64,000 nt of DNA from Pseudodesulfovibrio thermohalotolerans (GTDB lineage: Bacteria; Desulfobacterota; Desulfovibrionia; Desulfovibrionales; Desulfovibrionaceae): NCBI RefSeq assembly GCF_021353295.2, contig NZ_CP120635.1:807501-871500 (forward strand), read 5' to 3'. The translations under genes and the position numbers were made by a program. Shown one piece after another: positions 35,463-45,700 of this stretch. The notes beneath the pieces are model-generated. The model did not search any database. It was given only the letters and a program-made list of their open reading frames with translations, and was not told where the DNA came from. How positions within the stretch are numbered: position 1 is the first letter of the stretch; the number at the start of each line of letters is the position of its first letter.

Positions 35463-36310
35463 AGGCGCACCTTCCTTCCGGCCCGGCGGGCGCTTTTGTA
35501 GTAGAGGGCGAGCATGAGGCCCATGATGACCGTCATGGCGATGGAGGCCGCGGCTCCCAGGGGGATGTTGCGGGCCGCCAGGAACTGGTCGCGGATATAG
35601 TTGCCCAGGAGCATGGTCCTGGCTCCGCCCAGGATGTCCGGGATGTAGAACATGCCGAGCGCGGGCAGGAACACGAGCATACAGCCCGAGACGATGCCGG
35701 GCATGGTCAGGGGCACCGTGATCTTGCGGAAGGTGGCGAAGCGGCTCGCCCCGAGGTCGCGCGAGGCTTCGAGGAGTTTCAGGTCCAGCTTCTCGATGGC
35801 CGCGTAGAGCGGCAGGATCATGAAGGGCAGCAGGGTGTATATGAGCCCGATGAAGACCGCCGTCTGGGTGTACATGATCTTGATCGGCGTATCGATGACG
35901 CCGAGGAAGAGCAGGAACTTGTTGACCACGCCGTCGGCCTTGAGCACGGCCACCAGGGCGTAGGTGCGGATCAGCGTGTTGGTCCAGAACGGGATCATGA
36001 CCAGCAGGAGCAGGGTCTTGGTGTACCGCTTGCCCGCGCGGGCCACGATGTAGGCGAAGGGGTATCCGATCACCAGGCACAGCAGGGTGGCCGTGGCCGC
36101 CATGGTAATGGAGTCGGCCAGCATGGAGCCCAGGGCGGGCCGGAGCAGCTCGTGATAGCTCTCGAAGGAGAAGACGGGCTCGATGAGTTTGTCCGGGTGG
36201 CGCTTGAGGAAGCTAACCCCCAGGAGCATGAGCGTGGGCACGGCTCCGAACAGGAACATCCAGCCGAGCACGCCGGTGACGACCAGTCGTTTGAACAGGC
36301 TATCCTTCAT
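35459..36310 (-). CDS. potB: Polyamine ABC transporter permease PotB
   Basis: 283 residues with about six spans. The EAA loop is LEASRDLGASRFATFRKITVPLTMPGIVSG (about 190-220), and IPFWTNTLIRTYA is a PotB signature. The ATG overlaps the end of potA by 11 bases, and the stop overlaps the potC GTG. It pairs with PotC in the membrane and couples to PotA. Confidence 0.93.
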   Translation of the reverse strand: MKDSLFKRLVVTGVLGWMFLFGAVPTLMLLGVSFLKRHPDKLIEPVFSFESYHELLRPALGSMLADSITMAATATLLCLVIGYPFAYIVARAGKRYTKTLLLLVMIPFWTNTLIRTYALVAVLKADGVVNKFLLFLGVIDTPIKIMYTQTAVFIGLIYTLLPFMILPLYAAIEKLDLKLLEASRDLGASRFATFRKITVPLTMPGIVSGCMLVFLPALGMFYIPDILGGARTMLLGNYIRDQFLAARNIPLGAAASIAMTVIMGLMLALYYKSARRAGRKVRL

Positions 36311-37418
36311 GGGGCAGGACCACCTCCCATCCCTCGAACCAGCCCACGGCCACCCGGTCGCCCGAGTGGAAGTAGAGGCTTTCGCTGTCTTCGTCGAAAA
36401 ACTCCGTGACCAGGATGCGCTTGCCGTCATCCAGGGTGATGTCCACGTCGTAGGTGGCGCCCCGGTAGCAGGTGCCGTCCACGGTGCCGTTGAGCAGGGC
36501 CTTGGCGAACTTGTCGGCCAGGTCCGGGGATTCTTCCAGGTCCTTCATGACCTCCACGCGGAAATCCTCGGGACGCAGGAGCACATGCACGCGGTCCCCG
36601 TCCGCGAATTCGCGGCGGGCCTTGACCAGCACGGACGCGCCCTCCACCTCGGCGGTGTAGCTCTCGCCCCTGCGGCCGGTGATGGTCCCTTCCAGAACGT
36701 TGATCTCGCCGACGAACCGGGCCACGTAGAGGTTGGCCGGTTCCTCGTAGATTTCACGCGGGGTGCCCACCTGTTCGATGCGCCCGTCGTTCATGACCAC
36801 CACGCGGTCGGACATGGTGAACGCCTCCTCCTGGTCGTGGGTGACGAGGACGAAGGTGATCCCCAGGGTTCGCTGGAGGTCCTTGAGCTCCTTCTGCATC
36901 TGCTTGCGCAGCCTGTAGTCCAGGGCGGACATGGGTTCGTCCAGGAGCAGGAGTCGGGGCTTGTTGACGATGGCCCGTGCGATGGCCACGCGTTGCTGTT
37001 GGCCGCCGGAGAGTTCCGAGGGCATCCGTTTGCCCATGGAGGACAGAAAGACCTGTCGAAGGGCTTCGTCCACGGTGCGTCGGAGTTCGGCCTCGGGGGT
37101 TCCGGATATGCGCAGCCCGAAGGCCACGTTGTCAAAGACGTTCATGTGCGGGAACAGGGCATAGCTCTGGAACACGGTGTTTATGGCCCTTGATTCGGGC
37201 GGCACGCCCTTGACCGAGCGGCCGTCCAGCTCCACCCGGCCGAGGTCGCATTCCTCGAATCCGCCGAGAATGCGCAGGAGGGTGGTCTTGCCGCACCCGG
37301 ACGGGCCGAGCAGGGTGATGAACTCGCCGTCCATGATGGACAGAGAGATGTTTTCGACGGCGGTCTCCCCTTCAAAGGACTTGGTTACGCTGTCCAGATT
37401 GGCGACAGGTTGCGACAT
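36300..37418 (-). CDS. potA: Polyamine ABC transporter ATPase PotA
   Basis: 372 residues from the ATG with GAGGAG 4 bases upstream; an ATG five codons earlier has none. Walker A is GPSGCGKTT (near 40), the Q-loop FQSYALFPHM, the signature LSGGQQQR (near 138) and Walker B LLLLDEP followed by MSALD. The C-terminal TOBE region (about 275-365) is complete. It hydrolyses ATP to drive polyamine uptake. Its 5' end overlaps the tail of the acyltransferase gene by 34 bases. Confidence 0.94.
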   Translation of the reverse strand: MSQPVANLDSVTKSFEGETAVENISLSIMDGEFITLLGPSGCGKTTLLRILGGFEECDLGRVELDGRSVKGVPPESRAINTVFQSYALFPHMNVFDNVAFGLRISGTPEAELRRTVDEALRQVFLSSMGKRMPSELSGGQQQRVAIARAIVNKPRLLLLDEPMSALDYRLRKQMQKELKDLQRTLGITFVLVTHDQEEAFTMSDRVVVMNDGRIEQVGTPREIYEEPANLYVARFVGEINVLEGTITGRRGESYTAEVEGASVLVKARREFADGDRVHVLLRPEDFRVEVMKDLEESPDLADKFAKALLNGTVDGTCYRGATYDVDITLDDGKRILVTEFFDEDSESLYFHSGDRVAVGWFEGWEVVLPHEG

Positions 37419-38530
37419 GTATCTCCTCGACATGTGGACGCCGGACAGGCGCTATCTGATCTGGACCGCGGGCTGAAGGACAGCTCGGCGGCCGGGACGG
37501 GAAGCGTATGGCGGCGGCGCAATTTGGTTTTCAGGGACTCGATGCCCGAGTTGAACAGGAAGTGGACCGCAACGGAGGCCGCCAGCGCGGCGGCCAGAAT
37601 GAGCCATCCATCGGGCTCATCCGCGTAGGTCTCGAACAGGGCGATGACGATGTAGTGCAGCAGGTAGAACGGGTAGCTGAGCTTGCCCGCGAATCTGTCC
37701 AATTGTAACCGTTTGAAGCCTCTAAAGACAAGAGGAAGCGTCAACAGGGTCGCCGCGGGCAGAAAAAACGGGAGCAGGGGCTTGGCGACGAGGCCGCCCG
37801 ACAGGATCAGCGCGGCCAGGGCCGGAAAGAAACAGTAGTCGAACCACCGGGGGGCGGCGGGTAGCTGCCTGTGGACGCGGTAGGCCAGAATCCCGCCGGC
37901 AAAGAGCCAGAATTCCAAAGGGAAAAAACGTTTGAAAAAAACGACTTCGGCCAGACCGGAATTCAATATCGCGAGCTTGAGCGCCAGACTGGCTCCCAAA
38001 AGGGACAGGAGTGTCCGGGTGCGCAGCCTGACCAGGAACGGGGCCAGGGCGTAGAAGGTGAGTTCCAGCGAAAGGGACCACCCCTGGATGAGCGGCGCGT
38101 CGGACCACATGGCGGCGCGGCTGTCGGTCACGAAGCCCAGGCCTCCTTCGGGAAGCCTGGTCAGGCTGAACAGCATCTCCTGCCCGAAGGTGACGGCCGA
38201 GGTCCAGGCCATGATCGCGAAGGCGGCCGGATCGGCCAGGATGGAGCGCAGGGTTTCCCGGTTGGTCATGGAGTGTATGTCCAGACCGGCGAGGAGCCCC
38301 AGGCTGATCGTCACCGCCAGGACGTACATGGGGTAGAGCGTCAGGAAACGGCTCAGGTAGAAGGATCGCGCGGTGTCGTAGGACTTGTCCAGGACAAGAG
38401 CCATGTAGAAGCCGGAGATGGCGAAGAAGGTCAGCACCGCTTCATGGCCGTTGGCCAGGGGGGAGTGCTCCAAAGTGGGAAAATGGGAATTGAAGACCGC
38501 AAAGGCGAGCAGCAGGCGAATGAAGCCCAT
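37385..38530 (-). CDS. Acyltransferase 3 family membrane protein
   Basis: 381 residues with about ten hydrophobic spans. The start MGFIRLLLAFAVFNSH has the histidine of the family's first span, and AVLTFFAISGFYMALVL is the usual second motif. Such proteins (OafA/YrhL type) move acyl groups onto surface polysaccharides or other extracytoplasmic acceptors. After the last span a basic, Ser- and Arg-rich tail of about 45 residues runs into the potA start. The overlap may let translation reach potA. The acceptor is unknown. Confidence 0.85.
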   Translation of the reverse strand: MGFIRLLLAFAVFNSHFPTLEHSPLANGHEAVLTFFAISGFYMALVLDKSYDTARSFYLSRFLTLYPMYVLAVTISLGLLAGLDIHSMTNRETLRSILADPAAFAIMAWTSAVTFGQEMLFSLTRLPEGGLGFVTDSRAAMWSDAPLIQGWSLSLELTFYALAPFLVRLRTRTLLSLLGASLALKLAILNSGLAEVVFFKRFFPLEFWLFAGGILAYRVHRQLPAAPRWFDYCFFPALAALILSGGLVAKPLLPFFLPAATLLTLPLVFRGFKRLQLDRFAGKLSYPFYLLHYIVIALFETYADEPDGWLILAAALAASVAVHFLFNSGIESLKTKLRRRHTLPVPAAELSFSPRSRSDSACPASTCRGDTCRNLSPIWTA

Positions 38531-38619
38531 GGCGTTACCTCCCTCTCCGGGAAACCGGACCAGTATGGGCCGGTGGGGTGCACGGTGCGGACAAGGCCGC
38601 CGCGGACCGCCTCAAGCGC

Positions 38620-39264
38620 TCAGCCGTTGACCTCGAAGGGGGCGTGCTTGGGGTGATCCGGCGGGACTGCGGACAATACGGCCGGAGTGTGGCGGCACAG
38701 GGCCGCGACGGACTGGTACGGCTCCTCGCCGCAGAAGTAGGCGCGCAGCCGTTGCCGGGTCTCGGCGTCCATGTGGGCCATGAGCGGTTGGGACACGTCG
38801 GCCGTGCGGCTCAGCGCGTCCCGAATCCGCTCGTCCCAGACCGCGTGGAAGCGTTTCAGGTCGTCGGGGCGCAACTGTTTGCGGCAGCGGGTGCAGCCGC
38901 AGGCCAGGGGAATCTCGCGTCCCAGGTCGAACAGGCCGTATTCCTCGCAAATTTCCTGGCCCCGCCAGATGTCCCGCACGGCGATTTCAAAGCCGTAGGC
39001 CGTGGCCAACACGTTGCAGTCGCAGCGGTGGTTGACGTAGCGCGCGTTGTCCCTGCTCACGATGTGCACGCCGGTTTCGTCGGCGTAGGCCGTTTTGCCG
39101 GGCCTTTCGGCTGGGCCGGGCCGGTTGGAGCGACGGGCCACATAGGCCGCTTCCAGCCGGTCGCGGACATAGACAATGGTACCGCGCGGTATGTCGGCGG
39201 TAGCGAATACGCCGTACCCCGTGGCGGGGTCGACGAAACGTACTTCGGTCTTTGGATGCATCAT
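38620..39264 (-). CDS. SET-domain protein, putative lysine methyltransferase
   Basis: 214 residues. The SET core spans about residues 5-120: GYGVFATADIPRGTIVYV, then VNHRCDCNV (the NHxCxxN cofactor motif) and EICEEYGLFD. Right after it CGCTRC resembles the post-SET zinc motif that works with the motif Cys. In eukaryotes this arrangement methylates lysine with S-adenosylmethionine; bacterial targets are mostly unknown. The C-terminal 80 residues match nothing I know. It lies at the end of the 40822-38620 cluster, 55 bases after the small acidic protein. Confidence 0.8.
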   Translation of the reverse strand: MMHPKTEVRFVDPATGYGVFATADIPRGTIVYVRDRLEAAYVARRSNRPGPAERPGKTAYADETGVHIVSRDNARYVNHRCDCNVLATAYGFEIAVRDIWRGQEICEEYGLFDLGREIPLACGCTRCRKQLRPDDLKRFHAVWDERIRDALSRTADVSQPLMAHMDAETRQRLRAYFCGEEPYQSVAALCRHTPAVLSAVPPDHPKHAPFEVNG

Positions 39265-39319
39265 GGGCAGTCACCGTCCCTGCTGGACAGGGGGACGTTT
39301 TCGGCTTCTTCCGGGCCGT

Positions 39320-39592
39320 TTACCAATCCTCGTCGGTATCGTAGTCGATGTCGTCTTCCAGGGTGTAGTTGCGCACCTTGATGCGCAGCTCATCATCGTT
39401 TTCGGTGACCACGCCTTCGGCCGTGACCCACCTGTCAAGGAATTCGATCAGGCTTTCTCCGTTCTCGTCGGGTTCGACGATGAATTCCTCCTCGCCGTCC
39501 ACGAGCAGAATGATGCCGGATACCGTTTCGTTATCCCACCCCAAGGGCAGCACCTGCCCGAACAGGGAATCCTCATACACGTCAGTAGCCAT
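39320..39592 (-). CDS. Small acidic protein, unknown
   Basis: 90 residues from the ATG with AGGAG 8 bases upstream. It is strongly acidic (ends EDDIDYDTDEDW) with alternating hydrophobic residues (VSGIILLVDGEEEFIVE, ELRIKVRNYTL), suggesting a small beta-rich fold. No Cys, no signal. It sits 11 bases after the GNAT gene and is probably co-transcribed. I do not recognise a family; an OB-like or adaptor role is possible. Confidence 0.7.
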   Translation of the reverse strand: MATDVYEDSLFGQVLPLGWDNETVSGIILLVDGEEEFIVEPDENGESLIEFLDRWVTAEGVVTENDDELRIKVRNYTLEDDIDYDTDEDW

Positions 39593-39603
39593 TTCTCCCA
39601 CTC

Positions 39604-40167
39604 CTATTGGTATTGATTTTCCACGTCGTCTTCGTCGATGAGCAGGCGGTAGACGAGACCGCCATCCATTGGAATGAATTGTTTGCAGAACCTGTGCTGC
39701 AACGAGAAATCGTTGGCTTCGTAAAAACGGTGCGCGTTCTCGAAGGCCCGGCCTTCGCCGGTCTCCAGGAATATGGAGCGTCCCGTTTCGCGGGCCACCC
39801 TTCGAATCATTTCGGACACCAGGGCCGAGCCGATGCCCAGTCTTCGGAATTCGGGGTCCACGGTGATGCCGTAGAGTTCGAACTCGCCGGGCCAGTGCAG
39901 GATCGGGCCGTAGCAGAGGAACCCGATGATCCGGCTTCCCTCGGCGTCTTCGATTTTTGCAACGAGGAAGGTCTGTGCCTCCTCCCCGTTGCCGTAGGCG
40001 CAGTCCCAGGCCATGTCCTCGGCGGACATCATCGCGTCCGAAGAAAACAGCCCGCTTGAGGCTGCCATGTTCAGGACGGTTTCCACGTCCTCGGGCGTGA
40101 TGCCGGTGGAGATGCGGACTTCCCGCATTTCCTCGGAAGCGTCTTCATTTCTGGTTGTCGTGTCCAT
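39604..40167 (-). CDS. GNAT-family N-acetyltransferase
   Basis: 187 residues. The acetyl-CoA loop is DPEFRRLGIGSALVSEM (about 100-117), after ELYGITV on strand 4. FENAHRFYEANDFSLQHRF forms the last strand-helix part of the fold. It transfers an acetyl group to an amine, perhaps a protein N-terminus or small molecule. It lies between the small exported and acidic proteins in one direction. The acceptor is not evident; a link with the SET protein in protein modification is a guess from proximity. Confidence 0.85.
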   Translation of the reverse strand: MDTTTRNEDASEEMREVRISTGITPEDVETVLNMAASSGLFSSDAMMSAEDMAWDCAYGNGEEAQTFLVAKIEDAEGSRIIGFLCYGPILHWPGEFELYGITVDPEFRRLGIGSALVSEMIRRVARETGRSIFLETGEGRAFENAHRFYEANDFSLQHRFCKQFIPMDGGLVYRLLIDEDDVENQYQ

Positions 40168-40195
40168 GGTGGTTCCGAATCCGCTGTGGGAGCAG

Positions 40196-40546
40196 TCAGG
40201 CGAGACGGTCTGTCCGCCCGCCGGGTTGTGCGTTCATGGATGTATAGTTCATGGACGAGGTGTCGCCGACGACCTGAATGGAATCGACGTTGATGGTGTC
40301 GATGCCAAGCGAGTTGGAGGCCGTGCCGGTGACTTCGCAAGTCCTGCCTTCCAATGTGCCGGGGTCCTGGCTTACGCCCAGGAGCAGATACTCGGTGTCG
40401 CCGTTTTTGATGACCAGGCCGAAATTCGTGTTGACCACCAGGCCCCAGACGGTGATGGGGCCGTCGGCGGCGGAGGCCGCGCCGGTCAGGACGGGAGAGA
40501 CGCAGAGGGCCATGGCCAGCAGCAAGGGAAACAGTAATTTTCGCAT
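40196..40546 (-). CDS. Small exported protein, possible OB fold
   Basis: 116 residues. A signal peptide ends near GAASAAD (residue 28). The mature part has regular beta-type alternation (ITVWGLVVNTNFGLVIKNGDTEYLLLG, then CEVTGTASNS and INVDSIQVVG). This resembles small periplasmic OB-fold proteins. AGGATAACC precedes the ATG, which is 3 bases after the upstream stop. Function unknown. Confidence 0.7.
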   Translation of the reverse strand: MRKLLFPLLLAMALCVSPVLTGAASAADGPITVWGLVVNTNFGLVIKNGDTEYLLLGVSQDPGTLEGRTCEVTGTASNSLGIDTINVDSIQVVGDTSSMNYTSMNAQPGGRTDRLA

Positions 40547-40549
40547 GGG

Positions 40550-40822
40550 TTATCCTGATATGTTGTTTTCCACGGGCGCGAAACTGTCCACGACCATGGA
40601 CTCCACCCCGCATTCCTTGCGGACTACGCCGGTGAAAATCGCCTCCGTCCTCGTCAGTGAGAGGAGGGTCGGGAGGCTCTTGAAGTTCTCCACGAGAATT
40701 TCCCGCTCGTTCTTGCAGGCTATCAGCACCTCGGTCACCCGGAACTGCTCGTCCCACTGTCTGGGGACCAACGTTCCTCTGACGATGACCGTGTCTTGCT
40801 GATGGCGTTTATCTTGCGGCAT
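40550..40822 (-). CDS. Small cytoplasmic protein, possible OB fold
   Basis: 90 residues, first gene of the cluster behind the sigma-54 promoter. VIVRGTLVPRQWDEQFRVTEVLI and EAIFTGVVRKECGVESMVVDSF suggest a five-strand barrel. Two Cys (ACKNE, KECGV). No family recognised. AGGTAGAG precedes the ATG. Confidence 0.65.
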   Translation of the reverse strand: MPQDKRHQQDTVIVRGTLVPRQWDEQFRVTEVLIACKNEREILVENFKSLPTLLSLTRTEAIFTGVVRKECGVESMVVDSFAPVENNISG

Positions 40823-40859
40823 GAAACTTCTCTACCTGGTGGTTTTGAAGTGACGGGAA

Positions 40860-40875
40860 AGCATGGAGTGTGCCA
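40860..40875 (-). promoter_or_regulatory. Sigma-54 promoter of the small-protein/SET cluster
   Basis: Minus strand TGGCACACTCCATGCT: GG and GC have 10 bases between them, and TGGCAC matches the -24 element exactly. The predicted start is near 40849, 27 bases before the ATG at 40822. Confidence 0.75.
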
Positions 40876-41094
40876 ATAACGTAATTACTCGAAATATATT
40901 GGTAAAATGCGTTTTGGGCCTGACACTGATCGGAACTGTTTGTTCTTCTTTGTGGTCAGATGCGGGAAAAACGGAGTGAAACAGGTGGTCAACGGGCTGT
41001 GACGGGGATCGACCGTTGTTGATATATCTTGTGTTTTCAGCATATTAAAATGAATTAGGAATGTTTTATTCCGGTTGTCTGCAATGCGGAAGTA

Positions 41095-42495
<1,401 letters not shown>

Positions 42496-42617
42496 GGCGG
42501 CTTGGTCTCCAAGCCACCTTTTACTTCGATGCCGCAATTGAGACAATTCAAATCTGTGCCTCCGGCGGCCTTGGAAAGGGAGTTTTTCGGCAGAAGCGGA
42601 AAGGATGGCATCCCTTG

Positions 42618-42663
42618 AGGGCTTTCCCCATCGCGCGATCGGTTGCGCTCTGAGGAAAGCCCT
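42618..42663. repeat. Long hairpin behind the glycogen operon
   Basis: AGGGCTTTCC (42618-42627) pairs with GGAAAGCCCT (42654-42663) and encloses ATCGCGCGAT. It lies between the fusion-gene stop at 42704 and the activator gene. It could terminate the glycogen transcript, although no T-run follows. Confidence 0.4.
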
Positions 42664-42703
42664 TGGGGGCGGGGGTGCGGAAGTCTTTTCGGCGACGGAC
42701 GCC

Positions 42704-45700
42704 TCAGCTCCAGCGGATCAACCTGGGGTCGCATTTCCCGGCGAGTCCCGGATGCGCGGGGAGTACGCGGACGCCGTAGCGGACGGGACCGGACTCGTCG
42801 GGGCTGTACTTGGCCCGGTAGAGCAGCGTGGTCCCCTCGCTGTGCTTCAGTTCCATGGGGATGCAGGCGATAATGGTCTCCTCGTCGGGCGTGGCGGCCA
42901 CGAATTCCGCCAGGATTTCCTCGGTCAGGAGCTGTCCCCGGTCAACCTTGGCGGTCACCGTCAGTTCGTTGCCCAGCCGGAAGACGTCGCCGTTGATGCC
43001 CTCCACCTGGACTTCGCGGATGTTCACCGTGGCGAACCGGCCGGGGATGCGCATACGCCATTCACCCAGCCGTTGCGCGAGTTCGTTGTTGTTCTTCTCC
43101 CGCGCGGCGGACAGCCTGATGGCGGGCAGGTACATGTCGTCGATGTAGTCCCGGACCATGCGGTGGGTGCCGTATTGCCGGAAGGCTGTCCGCATGGACG
43201 CCTTCATGCGGGCGAGCCAGGCATGGGGCACGCCGTCTCCGTTTCGGTCGTAGAATTCGGGGACCACCTCGGATTGGAGGGTGGCGTAAAGGTTGTCCGC
43301 GTCCACGATGTCCTGGTTGACCTGGCTTTCGTAGACCAGGCCGCTGCCCACGGCCCAGCCGTTGGTGCCGTCGAACGCCTCGTCCCACCAGCCGTCCAGT
43401 ATGGAGCAGTTGGGCACGCCGTTGGCCGCGGCCTTCATGCCGCTGGTGCCGCTGGCCTCCATGAGCCGGGTGGGGTTGTTCAGCCAGACGTCCGCGCCGG
43501 ACACGAGCAGCCTGGCCAGGCGGATGTCGTAGCTTTCCAGGAAGATGACCCGGCCCAGGAAGTCGTCCTGCTTGGCCAGTCGGCAGATGAGGTTGATGTA
43601 GCTCGCCCCCATGGTGTCCGCCGGGTGGGCCTTGCCCGCGAAGATGACGTTCACCGGCCGGTCCTCGCTGCACAGGATTTCCTTGATCCGTTGCAGGTTG
43701 TGGAAGAGCAGGGTGGGCCGCTTGTAGGCCGTGCACCGCCGGGCGAAGCACAGCGTCAGGTGGTCGGGATTCAGGGTCTTCAGGAAGGCTTGCAGTCGGT
43801 TGGGCGGTTCGCCTTCCCGGGTCCACTGGGTGGAGATGGATCGCCGGACCTCGTCGTACAGGCGGTGCTTGAGGGAAACATGGGTGTCCCATAACCGCCG
43901 GTCGTCCAGATTGCCCAGGCCGTCCCACTCGTTCCGCTCGATGAGCGCGCGGTGCACGGACAGGCTGCATGATTCCTCGATCTCGTGCCGGACGCGCTCG
44001 TCCAGCCAGGAGGGGATATGCACGCCGTTGGTCACGTGATCCACCGGGACCTCGCTCAGGATGAAGCCGCGCCACAGGTTCTGCCACATGCGCCTGGACA
44101 CGTCGCCGTGCAGGCTGGAGACGCCGTTGCGCCTGCATGAGAGTTGGAGGGCCAGCACGGTCATGTTCAGGTGGTCCGCCTCCTCGGCGTAGATGTGCCC
44201 GAGGTTCCACAGCCCTTCCCAGGGCACGCCCATTTCATCGGCGAAGCCGCGGAAGTAGTTCTCCACCAGGGATTTCTCGAACCGTTCGTTGCCCGCCGGG
44301 ACCGGGGTGTGCATGGTGAACACGGTGTTGCCCCGGACGATCTCCTTGGCCGTGGCGAAGCTCACGCCGTCAAGGATCATGAGTTGGCGGATGCGTTCGA
44401 AGAGCAGGAAGGCGGAGTGGCCCTCGTTGAGGTGGAAGACCGATGGGACGACTTCCAGGGCGGTGAGCAGGCGGACGCCGCCCACCCCGAGAACGATCTC
44501 CTGTTCGATGCGCCCCTTGGAGGTGGGGTCGTAGAGTTTGGAGGTGATGTCCCGGTCCGAGCGGGAGTTTTCGACCACGTCCGTGTCGAGCAGGTAGAGC
44601 CTGGCGCGGCCTACGTGGACTTCCCATATCTGGGCAAAGACCGTGCGGCCCGGCAGGTTCAGGGTTATCATGACCTTTTCCCCGTCCTTGTGCAGCGGGG
44701 TGATGGGCATGGTGGCGAAGTCGTTCTCCCGGTACTCTACCACCTGGTCGCCGTTGCCGTTGATCCGCTGGTGGAAGAAGCCGTTCTTGTAGAGCAGGGA
44801 GATGCCGATGAAGGGCAGGTTCAGGTCGCTGGCCGACTTGATATGGTCGCCGGAGAGCAGGCCGAGGCCGCCGGAATAAACCGGGATGGATTCGTGCAGG
44901 CCGAACTCCATGGAGAAGTAGGCCACCGGATTCTTCCAGGTGATGCCCTGCACGTTGGCCGTCCGGCTTTCGGCCATGTAGGCGTCGAAGCGTTCCAGGA
45001 CGGTCTTGAGCCGTCCCATGAATTCGGAATCGTCGGCCAGCTCCTTCAGCCGGTCGGTGCGCATGGTGTTGAGGAAGAGGTCCGGGTTGTGGCCGCTCGC
45101 GTGCCACTTGTCCGCGTCCATCCATTCGAACAGTTCCTGGGAGTCGCGGTGCCAGACCCACCAGAGGTTTTCGGCGAGGTCGCGCAGCCTGGCGAGGGGC
45201 GCGGGCAGCTCCGTGACCACGGTGAAGGCGCGGAGCCGGGGCTGGGTGGTGTTCACGCCGGAGAAGCTGATCTCGGTGCCGGGCGCGGCGGCCATGCGCT
45301 GCACGCCCGCGATGCGCTCGGTGCGGATGTCCGCCGCGTGCCCGTACGCCTCCAGGTAGCGGGGGTAAAAGTGGGTCCAGGTGGCCTCTTCGGCGATGCT
45401 CCTGGCTTCGGCGCTACGGGCGGTTCGTTCTTCCGGGGACCATCGGGTGAAATCGGCCAGGAAGCGGGCCAGGTTCTCCCGGGCGGTCTCGTAGTCGTCG
45501 TCCAGCCGGTTGAGGACGTGCACCCCGGGGTGGCCCTGCGGGTGCTTCTCCATAACCCATTGTCCGAATCCGGCCCGGTCGGAGGTGACTGTGGGCACGG
45601 CGAACGCCGCGCTTTCCATGGGGGTGTAGCCCCACGGCTCGTAGAAGGAGGGAAAGACGGTCAGGTCCATGCCCGCCAGCGCGTCGTAGTATTCCAGGTT

